Translations under genes and position numbers: made by a program
The notes under the pieces: generated by a model
Databases searched by the model: none
What the model saw: the letters and a program-made list of their open reading frames with translations, nothing else
What the model was told of the DNA's origin: nothing
Assembly (NCBI RefSeq): GCF_012489685.1
Contig: NC_080041.1
Coordinates: 32,477,780 to 32,541,779 of the forward strand
Direction of reading: 5' to 3'
Length of the DNA stretch: 64,000 nt
From: Lotus japonicus
Taxonomy: Eukaryota; Streptophyta; Magnoliopsida; Fabales; Fabaceae
Part shown: piece by piece, positions 22,429 to 31,939 of the stretch
Numbering within the stretch: the first letter of the stretch is position 1
Layout: every line of letters starts with the position of its first letter

Positions 22429-24881
22429 ATGACTCCTCAACGCCGCACCAAAAGATCCTCACGACTTCAAAGCCCCGCCCAAACATCCCGCGCCCCGACC
22501 ACTCCTCCTCCTGCCGATCCCCTTCATGAAAATGAAAAGAATGCCTTCTGGCACAAAATTCTTTCTACCCTCCGCCCGTCCGCCACCAGAGAACCCGTTC
22601 TGAAGGCTATTTGCCAACCCTCCGAATTGTCCACCGACAAATCTATCGCTGAGTTGGCCCACCGAGTCGGAGGGTTATGCCATGAAAAATCTCTCGAAGA
22701 TGTCCTCATTACTAGCCGGGGCTTGAGCAGCCGCCGCCCCTGGAAATGCCGCACACTCGAGCAAGGCGCGGAAGAGCCCCACTTCTTCTACGTTTATGAG
22801 TACTTCTTTCTTGACCTGGGGATCAAACTACCCTTCTCCCCCTTTCTTTACCAGGTTTTTAGAGAAATCAACGTGGCCCCAAGTCAACTTCATTTGAACG
22901 CTTGGGTCTTCACCCGATTCTACGAGATCCTGTGTGATGCCATCAACCTTGAGGCCAAAACCTCCCATTTCTTTTACTTCTATGGCGTGGAACCAAGATC
23001 CTTAAAAGTTGAGACTCCCGGGTGGGTATCCCTAAAGTCTCGAACGGGTCGACAGCGTCTCCATCCATATAAGAGTAACATCAAGATGGGGCCCGGGCGC
23101 CGATATTTTCGTGTAATCGTGCACCCTTCCTATCCTGAAGCTTTCACACGCCGGGATGGGACTGCTTCATTTCCTCTTTACTGGACCGAGGATCCCCGCG
23201 ACGTTCCCCCACCAACCGACGCATCACTGGACAGTGAAGACAAAGCCATCCTCTGCTTCCTCGCTGGGTTCCCCATCCTGGAATGCTCCCAGTTGCTCGA
23301 AGCCGTTCGCGAAAACACACTCCACACCCTCCTAGAAGGGATTGACTTTACTGCGGCCGCACTGCAGCGCGCCCTAACTGCCGATCCACTCGAGTTTCCT
23401 CCTGTTTTCAATACCCAGGTGATCAAGAGGAAACGTGTCGCTGCCGATTCTGAAGCCGAGGCTGCCACTCTTCCTTCAAAGAAGGCCGAAGGATCTTCTT
23501 TAACTGATCTCGTTCCCGGCGCAGCTAGGACTGATGAGGCTACACCGGGTGTTGCCCCATTGCAGCCTACTGACGACCTAGCTCCCAGATTCCATGGTGA
23601 TGCCGCTCCCCCTTCCCCCCCGAAGAGGTCCCAAAAATCCAAAGAAGTTAACCCTGGCTTAGAGGAAAAATCCGGGGTCGAGACTTTCTCGCCCCGAAAG
23701 TTGAAAAAGAAAAAGAAAGGCGAGAAATCTTCGACTAGTGAAGCATCCGCCCCACGCCCGGAGAAAAAGAAGAAAAACAAAAGCGAGAAACCTCCAGCTG
23801 ACGAAGCGTCCGCCCCACACCTGGCGAGCGAAGAGACGCCGAAACACGTGGGCGGTGATGAGTCCTCACCTTGTCCGAAGGGGGTTTCCGCTGGTCTAAA
23901 ACCCTCTGAAAATTCTCCCCAAACAACTCCTTCTCCTGATCCAACCGAGGCGGGCCCAGCTGGAGAATCTCTCGCCCGACCGGCGAGCCCTCAGGACGAA
24001 GGTGCAAACTCCCAAGGGTCGCCATTCTTTTGCTCCCCAGTGCAGAAACCAACCATGTTATTTCCGGCGACCAAGCGGGACCTTCAGCGAGCCAACAACC
24101 TTCCCTCATCGCATTTATGTTGTCCAACGCCTCCCTTGGTGATATGAGAGCAGTCGAGATTCCTGACCTTGATATTGCAGCGCAGGAAGCCCTCAACCAC
24201 CTCTTACGAGCGGGGTGCCTCTTTGCCCAATTATCTCAAGACTCAACTTCCTCCGCAGAAGTGGAGCAACTTCAACAAGAGGCTGACAGTTACCGCGTTG
24301 CCACGCAGGAAGCTCACAAAGAATGGGACAAGTTGCTGACCCAAGTGGCAGCTCAAACGAGGAAATTGACCAACGTGGGTGTCGAGATGAGTTACTACGA
24401 CGAGGACATGGCTGCTTGCAAGGAGAGGACGGATGAATTGGAGTTGGATTGGTATGAACTTCAGGAAGAGGTGAAGGCAAAAACAGAGTCAATCAACGCC
24501 GGCAAGGCCACTTGCATCCTTCAAGGCCAAGAGATCGCTTTTCTTCAGATCGAGTTGGGAATGGCGAATGAAGCCCTGGCTGACGTGAGGTCGCAACTTG
24601 AGGCAGAAAACCAGGCCCTCGCAGATATGGACTCCAAGACCAAGACCTCTCAAGCCAGGTTGGTAGCTGACGTTGCGGCTGAGGTCGTGGAAGAGCGTGG
24701 CCGCGACTTCTTTCTTGCCAAGACTCAAGTCCAACATCTCTATCAAGGAATTAACCTTGATGGAATGGGAGCTTTCAAGAAGATTACCCTACATGGGCTT
24801 GTTGGCCCTGACGATCCTCCGGGCTTCACCGCTGAGCATTTCGCTGCTGCTGAAATTGAGAGGGAAAAAATGTCAATGTAA
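22429..24881 (+). pseudogene. Antisense gene of element A: 'putative gypsy-type transposon' protein with coiled coil
   Basis: An open frame of 572 codons starts at ATG 22429 and ends at 24147. A second frame continues the protein to 24881, so one frameshift lies between about 24030 and 24120. Residues 1-300 resemble the plant 'putative gypsy type transposon' family (PF04195-like), with LPFSPFLYQVFREINVAPSQ, LNAWVF and FPLYWTEDP. Residues 330-560 are Lys/Glu/Pro/Ser-rich with KKKKKGEKSS-type patches. The shifted part is a long coiled coil (24230-24720). It is antisense to gag-pol and lies between pol and the 3' LTR, as in element B. The function is unknown. An intact copy would be about 810-830 residues. 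A TTTAAATT word near 22310 may be its own TATA. Confidence 0.75.
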
Positions 24882-24978
24882 AGATAACTATGTTTTGTCA
24901 TCTTTTGTAAATATCATTTTTGTAATGAATTAGTGTTGTTATATTTTCTTTATTTTGACTTCGTCTTGCGTCTTTCCT

Positions 24979-25036
24979 TCGCCATTTAGGCAATTTTTGT
25001 TCGCCCGTCGCCATTTAGGCAATTTTTTTTGTTCGC
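24979..25036. repeat. Two tandem 29-bp units
   Basis: TCGCCATTTAGGCAATTTTT starts at 24979 and 25008, just after the stop of the antisense gene of element A. Confidence 0.75.
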
Positions 25037-25350
25037 CTTGCGTTCGTGTAGCGATTTGAAGGTGCGCCGAAGAAACTAGGACTTTTGCTCATTTTGAGGC
25101 TTTCTTTCACACCAATATTTCCTGTAAGAGCAGGTGTGGCCTTGGCGGTTTCATCCTACCAAGGGCTTACACTGCTGGGGGCCCAATGGCCATATGGGTT
25201 TACCCAGACTTATGCCTAGTTTAGTTTCTCGCCCATATTTCGGGGAGGCCTCGTATTCCCAGATTTCGGGGAGACTAAGGGGATAAGGGACCCACCCCAT
25301 TTTGGGGATGAGTCGCTTTCCCGCACACATCACCAACGAGAGGTCAGCGT

Positions 25351-25562
25351 TTCGCGCCGGACTTTCCCGGAGCAATCCCCAGACTTCAAGGTCGTGTTGG
25401 GATTGCCACCTTCGAGGAATTTTTCCCACCGAGCGAACGTGACGTGTTAGTTGAGTTGCTATTTGGATAACACCGGTTCGTGCCGGACTTTCCCAGAGCA
25501 ATCCCTAGACATCAAGGTCGTGTTGGGATTGCCACCTTCGGGGAATTTTTCCCACCGGGCGA
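25351..25562. repeat. Two 86-bp direct repeats, 126 bp apart
   Basis: Units at 25351-25436 and 25477-25562 share GCCGGACTTTCCC.GAGCAA and GTCGTGTTGGGATTGCCACC. They lie in the non-coding part of element A between the pol remnant and the antisense gene. Confidence 0.8.
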
Positions 25563-25640
25563 CAGTATCTCTTGAATTAGAAGTATTGTTGGTGAATATC
25601 CTTTTTGTATTTCATTTGTAAAAGATTTTTTGTACATCGA

Positions 25641-25690
25641 GGAATGCCTCATTAAAAAACTCCCGTGTCGGAGAAAAAGAGTGTATCTTG
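25641..25690 (-). promoter_or_regulatory. Conserved post-pol motif of element A
   Basis: The minus strand reads CACTCTTTTTCTCC, then ACACGGGAGTTTTTTAATG. Element B has two tandem copies of the same motif downstream of pol (36338-36453: CTCTTTTCTCTACCCC, then CGGGAGAGTTTTTAACGAGG). Conservation in non-coding RNA suggests a role in the element's transcript, but this is inference. Confidence 0.55.
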
Positions 25691-25792
25691 ACTTTTGATC
25701 TTACTGGCTTTTATCCGACCCTTCCGTTGCGCTCTCGCCCTTGTCAATGAACTTCCCTGTCAAAGTATCGTGCCCAGAAACTCATCCTTTGT

Positions 25793-27517
25793 TCATCCCG
25801 TGCTTGCCACCCACTCCACGCCGCCACAGATTTGGCGTTCTTGCCAGCGGGTCATCAACTCGCTCTCTTGCACGCTCCTCTTACCTTTCTTGCCCCTGAA
25901 GACCTCTCCTCTCGCCGATTTCCGCTGTCTCGCCCTGGCCTTAACTTTATCCTTGATGCGGTAGGTTGTGCCTCCTCGCTCTGCCTCTAGCTTATCCCAA
26001 TCCTGTCCAAACAGCTCAGTTCTTCTCTTCCCGCCCTCCTGGCGTTGGAGAATTCTTAAGTCCGCCCCTGGGCTCACCGCCCTTCTTTTCTCCTGCACGC
26101 TCGGTCCCTTGCTTATCAAAGCTGGTGTCCTGAACTGCGGAAGTTCCCAGAATTCCATATCTTTAGGGCTCCAACTGAAGAGGTCAAAATTTTCCTCTAC
26201 CAACTTTTCCAAACGTCGTTCTTGTTCAGACGTGAGCCTGGGCTCAATTGCAAACACTCCTCTACTGAATTTGTACATTTCTAGATCATCAACTATCCCT
26301 GCCCAGCGCTCCTCTGCCCTAATGTCTGTGAACGGTCCCTTTCTTTCTGTTTCCTCAACCTCTTTTGCTTGCCTTTGATTTTTCCGTTGTCTCTTTACCT
26401 TTTCCCCGACAATCTCTCCTACCCTGCGCTCCTGCTTACCCCTCTTGTTCTGATTTCCCTCTTGAATCTCTATTTCATGACACCGATGTCCCTCGCCAGC
26501 TTCTTTTCTGTCGTACATGCTGAGGCAGTTATTGTAACATTCTCTAGCTCGCCTTTGGTCAACCGCAATCTTTCCCACTCTTCCGCACATCAGCGGATAT
26601 TTAACCGCCAGGTGAGCCGTGGAGATCACCACACAAAGACGGTTAAGTGTGTTCCTTCCTATAATGACGTTGTATGAAGCTACGACCTATATCACGAGGT
26701 ATCTCACACGAAGGAGCTTGGCATTCTCATCAATCCCGAAGATTGTATCCAACTCTATGTATCCGCGCACCCAAACTTGCTCGCCCGAAAACCCCACCAG
26801 AGTCCCTGTATAAGGCATTAAATCTTTATCCGTTAATCCCAGTTGATCGAATGCGTCTCCGTAGATGATATCAACAGAGCTTCCTTGGTCTAGAAGAACT
26901 CGGCGGACGTTGAAACTGTTGATCCTGATCATGACGACTATAGGATCATCCTTGTGCGTCTTAACCCCCTCAAAGTCTGCCGTTGAAATTACTATGTCAG
27001 GATGCTGGAAATCGAAAGGAGTTTCGTATTGTTGCACCGATGTCACCGCCCGAGCGTGTCTTCTTCTAGCTGAGGTTATTGCACCGCCCCCGCCGAAACC
27101 ACCTGCAATTGTATTTATCATGCCAACCGGCGGTTCAAGATCTTTATTAAAGGTTTCCTCTGCTCCCTTCTTTCGTGCAGCCAACGTCTCCTTTTTGTCA
27201 GTAGTCGGCGTTTGGCGACGATCCTCTCGTCGGCGTTCATCTTGTTGGCGAGACCCCCTGTACATGTTCCCCTGATGTCGCTCTCCATTCCAGCGTTCGC
27301 CACGTTCATTCAGCTGCGACCGGCCTGCTCGGATGAGCCTCTCGATTTCATTCTTCAGAGTAAAGCAATCCCCTGTGTCATGTCCCGCTGATTGGTGGTA
27401 CTCACACCACTTGGTCTTGTCCGTCGTTGCCCGCGGCGGGTCATTCCTTCTTTCGCCCTCTTCAACTGCATGCGTCGCCTTAACTTCACGTAGCAGCTCT
27501 GTCAGGTGGGCGTTCAA
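25793..27517 (-). pseudogene. Element A gag C-terminus, protease and remnant of pol
   Basis: The first frame (27517 to 26687) has the gag zinc-like motif KWCEYHQSAGHDTGDCFTLK and the aspartic protease core LLDQGSSVDIIYGDAF. A second frame (26632 to 25793) continues with the protease end and the linker EENFDLFSWSPKDM that precedes RT. After that, sequence jumps to a Lys/Arg-rich tail; the RT YxDD block, RNase H and integrase are missing. The frame changes between the blocks add further damage. Confidence 0.75.
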
Positions 27518-28485
27518 GCTTTTTCCTGCCTCCTCTCAGCGACGAGGGTCAGCCTGATGCCAGGGCCGGCGTCGCTCAAAATTTTCCTTTTTGGGATACA
27601 AAGATTCCCTCGGTACCTTTTCCCCAGTCCGAACCTTCTTGTCCCGTCTTCTGCTTCCCTCTGTTTTCTCCTTGCTTGGCTTGTCTTCTGGTGACATGTC
27701 TCTCTCTTCGCGCGCCTCCGCTTAAAAGCGGCATCCTCCTCGTCGAGTATGTACGTCTTCGCTCGGGCTCGCACCTCCGCCATTGACTTGGCTGGCTTTC
27801 GGCTCAATTTACTATTTAGCTTTCCTGGCTGCAATCCGTTTTTAAAGGCGCGAGCGCAGGCATTTGGCTCGGATTCCTCTATCTTTACTGACGCAGTGCT
27901 GAACCACTTCACGTACTGCTTCCAAGTCTCGCCCTCGGATTGACGCACATTATACAAATCTTCAATCGTCACCTGCTTAGTTTTGCTCGCCGAGAACTGG
28001 ACAAGGAATTTGGACGAGAAGTCACGAAAGTTCGTGATGGATCCTCGTGGTAGAGTCATGAACCATGCCATTGTCGTGCCTTTGAATGTGGCTGGAAACA
28101 TCCTACACTTGACCGCATCAGAAGCGGCGCTGATCACCATCTTCGTATTGAAATACAGCAAGTGCTCCTTGGGATCAGCCTTTCCACTGTAGGTTTCCAG
28201 CACTATATTCTTCATATTGTCTAGAATGACAACTTCTCTCACTGCCGCTGAAAATGGTTCGAACTCCGCCACAGCCTCTGCCTCGTGCTCTCCCTCATCT
28301 TGCTGCTCAATGCGGTAATACTCTAGCTGCTCTTGGAGATACTCGTTTCGCTGTCGTATATCGTCAATACTACTAATCAGACGCCTCCAATCTTGGCTGG
28401 AGATCGGTGCCTGAGGTGCCTGAGTCTCTTCTCTTGACGCCATTGGTGACCTCTGCTGCTCTGGCGAGGACGGCAGTGAGGGCAA
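27514..28485 (-). CDS. Element A gag (323 aa open frame)
   Basis: It aligns end to end with element B gag: a Gln/Glu-rich coiled N-terminus (residues 30-65), then YSGKADPKEHLLYFNTKM, AWFMTLPRGSITNFRDFSSK, and LYNVRQ.EGE...Y. It forms the nucleocapsid shell of the particle in active elements. The frame stays open through gag, unlike in element B, but shifts near 27517 before the zinc-like motif. The ATG at 28485 is the first in frame; a second in-frame ATG lies at 28443. Confidence 0.75.
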   Translation of the reverse strand: MPSLPSSPEQQRSPMASREETQAPQAPISSQDWRRLISSIDDIRQRNEYLQEQLEYYRIEQQDEGEHEAEAVAEFEPFSAAVREVVILDNMKNIVLETYSGKADPKEHLLYFNTKMVISAASDAVKCRMFPATFKGTTMAWFMTLPRGSITNFRDFSSKFLVQFSASKTKQVTIEDLYNVRQSEGETWKQYVKWFSTASVKIEESEPNACARAFKNGLQPGKLNSKLSRKPAKSMAEVRARAKTYILDEEDAAFKRRRAKRETCHQKTSQARRKQREAEDGTRRFGLGKRYRGNLCIPKRKILSDAGPGIRLTLVAERRQEKA

Positions 28486-28591
28486 ACAGAGGTGTTGGAG
28501 AAGGAGGAGGTGGAGGCAGAGCAGGAGGAGTCACCTGATCCGTCTCCTCACGTTGAACCTGCATATGTCGTGGCTGAGTCCTTTTTCCATA

Positions 28592-29330
28592 CATAACTCA
28601 CCACTCAGGCTCCCATTCACCAAAATAGAAACCGTGGCAAATTTAAGGCATCTCTTGATCCACCCAATCCACTTTAATTTGCGCAAAAATTCATTCTCCC
28701 CATCATGTATTCCAAAACCCCCCACTCTACAGAGTCGTAAGCTTTCTCAAAATCAACCTTAAAAATAATACTCGGTCACTTCTTAACCTTAGCCTCATGC
28801 ACCACCTCATTCAACATCACCACGTTATCCAACATATTCTGTTTACCCATAAAAGAAAACTACCGCTCATCAATCACCTTCCCAATTACCGACTTCAATC
28901 TGATAACTAGCAACTTTGAAACCACCTTATAGATACAACCAATTAACGATATAGGCCTAAAATCATTAAGAGCTTGAGGAGTCTTAACCTTCGGGATAAG
29001 AACAATGAATGAAGCATTACATCCCTGCGGCCAAGCCCCCCTCCGCCAAAATTCCTTAACAACCTTGATTGAACCCATCTGGACCCGGGCTCATAGTCCC
29101 ACCACACTCCCAAACTGCTTGCTTAACCTCGGCCTCCTCCAAAGGACCAACCAGTTCGAAATTGTCCTTCTCAGATAAAGAATTGAACCGCACACCATCA
29201 AGCTTTAGCCTATCCTCAAAAAAGTTATGAACTGCCGCCTTTACCCTCCTTGGTTCTTCCTCCCACACTCCATCCACCATCAAACCAACAATAGAATTCG
29301 TCATTAAAATCTTTTTTAAATTGACACAAC
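28592..29330 (-). pseudogene. LINE (L1-type) reverse-transcriptase relic
   Basis: Minus-strand frames give the plant LINE ORF2 series SPGPDGFN, NASFIVLIPKV...LNDFRPISLIG, IYKVVSKLL, KVDFEKAYDS and ATVSILVNGS. Stops and frameshifts interrupt it (for example the frame changes near 29070). Sequence ends abruptly at about 28592, where element A begins. It is a decayed fragment that lacks the catalytic FADD region. Confidence 0.8.
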
Positions 29331-29516
29331 TTTTTTTTTTCTTGAGTCACTACCGGAGACATTAATTGGGCTTGGCTAAGTACCCGTGTCCAACAACATC
29401 AATGCTATTTCCTGGATTTATATTTCCTATATCATTTTGTCCAACATTCCCAGAAGACGAGGTGTTATTATTTATTGATCTATTATTAGTTGTGTTAAAA
29501 AACTCATCACTTCTTA

Positions 29517-30213
29517 GAGCATCTTCAATGCTAGTTCTTATTTCTTATTCCCTCCGTTCCCTATTATAAGTCACATTTTTTGAAAAAAAATTGTTACAAA
29601 ATATAAGTCACTTTCTATTATCTAGGAAGCATTAAATAATTTTTTCCAAGTTAACCCTCATATTTAATATGAAAGAGATGATAAACTTTAGAAGTATTAA
29701 CTTGGAGAGAGAAAATCATAGGAAAGTAAATAAGGGTAATCTAGGAAAGTAAATCATTTTTATTTACAAATTTATTACTAGTAACTACTTTTCTTAATCT
29801 AAGAGAATTAGTTATTTGTGACTTATATATAGGAACGGAGGGAGTAGTTTTTAGTACTATTCAAGTGAGCTCGTATTGCCACATGTGTTTAAGCAACTCT
29901 AAAGCAATTTTGCTTCAACCATGAGTTCTTAGTTCTTAGTTCTTACCACTATTCATTTAGTCCCACCAACCACATTATTTATACTTTTTATTTTCATAAA
30001 AATAATAAAACAAAACTCATAAAGAAATAAAATAATTTGGATGAGAGAGAAATAATTAATATTTTAAGCTAAGAATCAAAAAGCAAAACTTCTTATATAA
30101 GAACTGAGTTCTTATTTTTAAGAATTAAGGAGTCAATGTCAGCACCTCCAATGGTAAAGTTCTTAGTTCTTAACTCCAAAATAAGAACTAAAAACCTTAC
30201 ATTAGGGATGCTC
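29517..30213. mobile_element. Tourist/PIF-Harbinger-like MITE carrying a nested Stowaway
   Basis: The termini are GAGCATCTTCAATG and CATTAGGGATGCTC (inverted), flanked by TTA at 29514-29516 and 30214-30216, the 3-bp target of PIF/Harbinger elements. Subterminal TTCTTAGTTCTTA words recur in both orientations. Without the nested element it would be about 398 bp. Confidence 0.8.
29548..29844. mobile_element. Stowaway MITE, 297 bp, nested
   Basis: It has the classical termini TTCCCTCCGTTCC and GGAACGGAGGGAG with TA duplications at 29546-29547 and 29845-29846. It sits inside the Tourist-like MITE, so it arrived later. Confidence 0.92.
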
Positions 30214-30216
30214 TTA

Positions 30217-30687
30217 TAGGCATACAACAGTTCCACAATGAATTTCAAATGACACTTAAAAAATATTTTCACAAACAAGACTTACTAGGCGCCAATTTGT
30301 TGACTCTGAATTTTTTTTTTTAAGCAATTACGAATACATGAACAGTTTGGGGATTGGATTCAAATTGTATTTGATTACTTTTATTGGAAACTTTTAAGTG
30401 CCACTACGAAGTTCATAAAAGAACAATGAGCAAAAGTTCTTTAAAACTATGAATAATTTCAAACAAGTGATTCTAAAAACCAGAATAAGGAAGAAGCAAA
30501 AGGGAAATGGTAAATGAAAGAAGTAGATTGCATTGAATGTAAATTAAGTCTCACTACAACATACTCAAAATATCCTATTAGCCTTTAGTCACTCAAAATA
30601 TACTATTAGCCTTTTATCACTTGGATGCGTGTGTTGGTTTAATTTTTATTTCTTTTTCCTTTTGGCCACCAGTCTTCACGGGGAAAA
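30217..30687. other. Intergenic spacer before element B
   Basis: AT-rich; two near copies of CTCAAAATATNCTATTAGCC near 30565 and 30595. No gene was seen. Confidence 0.45.
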
Positions 30688-30692
30688 GGGCC

Positions 30693-30918
30693 TGGTCTAA
30701 CATGGGCGTACCAATTCCTAAGCCACTTGGGCTGATCATTTTGTATACTTAATGGGCCGGGCAACCCATGGTTCGTTCGGACCAAAACCCAAGCTATAAA
30801 TAACAGGCACCGCCCAAGCGGCAGGGGGACCTATCATTTCACGCAATTTTATTAGTTTTCATTTACTTCGCTTGCTCTCAGTTTGTTTAGCCCAAGTCTA
30901 AGGTTCCATACCGGAACA
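30693..30918 (+). repeat. 5' LTR of element B
   Basis: It runs TGGTCTAACATGGGCG to CATACCGGAACA, with a TATA box CTATAAATAAC near 30795. It differs from the 3' LTR at one base that I can see (GGGCCGGG here, GGGTCGGG there). Confidence 0.93.
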
Positions 30919-30936
30919 TTGGCGCCCACCGTGGGG
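30919..30936 (+). other. Primer-binding site of element B
   Basis: TTGGCGCCCACCGTGGGG directly follows the 5' LTR, where a tRNA 3' end anneals to prime minus-strand DNA synthesis. I could not assign the tRNA by eye. Confidence 0.65.
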
Positions 30937-30973
30937 CCGAAGAATACTTTCCTAGGCTTCGCTTTTCACCGCG

Positions 30974-31937
30974 ATGGTGACTCGATCCGGGGCGAACGGA
31001 GAGAGGAATCACGTTCAACAAAATGATGTTCCTCCCGATGTTCTTCAGCGGATCATGGACGATCTCAATGAACTTCGTCAACATAATCAACAGTTACAAA
31101 ATCAACTTACTGATCTCAATCAGACTCAAAGGTTACAAGAGGGCGATCGAAGAATGGCTGAGACGGTGGTGGACTTTCAACCTTTCACAGAGGAAATAGC
31201 GAACACCGCCGTCCCAGATAATTTGAAGACGTTAAAGCTTGATTCTTATTATGGCGACTCAGATCCGAAGGACCATTTAGTGTATTTTAACACAAAAATG
31301 GTTGAAGTGCAAAATGCTGCCATCAACTTTCAAGAAGTCAGCGATGATTTGGTTTACAACTTTGCCTTCAAGGTCAATTGTCAATTTCACAGAGTTATCT
31401 ACAAAGTTCTTGTCTCAATTTTCTACCAGTCGTGCACAAAAGGTGACTCCGGCGACATTATTCAATGTTCGTCAAGGACCAAATGAGACTTTGCAGTCTT
31501 ACATGGGGCGTTTCAATCAATTATCTGTTCATTTGGAGGATAAAATGCCGGAAATCTGCATTGCAGCTTTTGAATTGGGTTTGAAGCCGGGTGGCTTAAA
31601 CAACAATTTAAGTAGAAAACATGTGGAGACAATGGCGCATTTACGCGAAAGGGTGCAAGGATACATCAGAGAGGAGCAGAGCGATCAGATCAAAAACAAC
31701 CGCCCAAATGCAGCGGTTACAGGGCAGAAACAGCAGTTTGAGGCGAAGAAGGGAGCGGTTGCAGATCAATATTCGAAGGGATGGACTGAACGTGGCAACG
31801 CGGGGTATAACAATCGCAACCGTTATGACGGTCGATTTGATAACCGTTCTAATTTCAAAAATCGTGCTCAGCGGTATGGGGCCGTATGGGGTGCGTGGGC
31901 CTGGACATTCAATGGCGTGGACCCGGAATCAAAATGA
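30974..31937 (+). pseudogene. Element B gag, broken
   Basis: Starts at ATG 30974. The N-terminal half (to about 31310) has LNELRQHNQQLQNQL (coiled coil) and SYYGDSDPKDHLVYFNTKM. The rest is in another frame from about 31302: WFTTLPSRSIVNFTELSTKF, LFNVRQGPNETLQSY, PGGLNNNLSRK. Comparison with element A shows about seven codons missing at the junction, so the frame change is a small deletion. A second frame change near 31880 separates gag from the zinc-like and protease region. Confidence 0.85.
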
Positions 31938-31939
31938 TC

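Larger units (their letters stand above)
21424..28592 (-). mobile_element. Element A: truncated, pol-deleted Tat-lineage Ty3/gypsy retrotransposon
   Basis: Read on the minus strand: gag, then protease and the start of RT, then a deletion that removes most of RT, RNase H and integrase, a conserved post-pol motif (25641-25690), an antisense gene (on the plus strand), and a 322-bp 3' LTR (21424-21745). The 5' LTR and primer site are missing; the gag side abuts a LINE relic at about 28592. Family placement rests on similarity to element B (gag, DQGSS-type protease, antisense gene, LTR edge motif). Confidence 0.8.

Noticed and set aside
22459..24196. Minus-strand frames opposite the antisense gene of element A
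   Set aside because: The reverse side of a long, family-matching frame; composition follows its codons.
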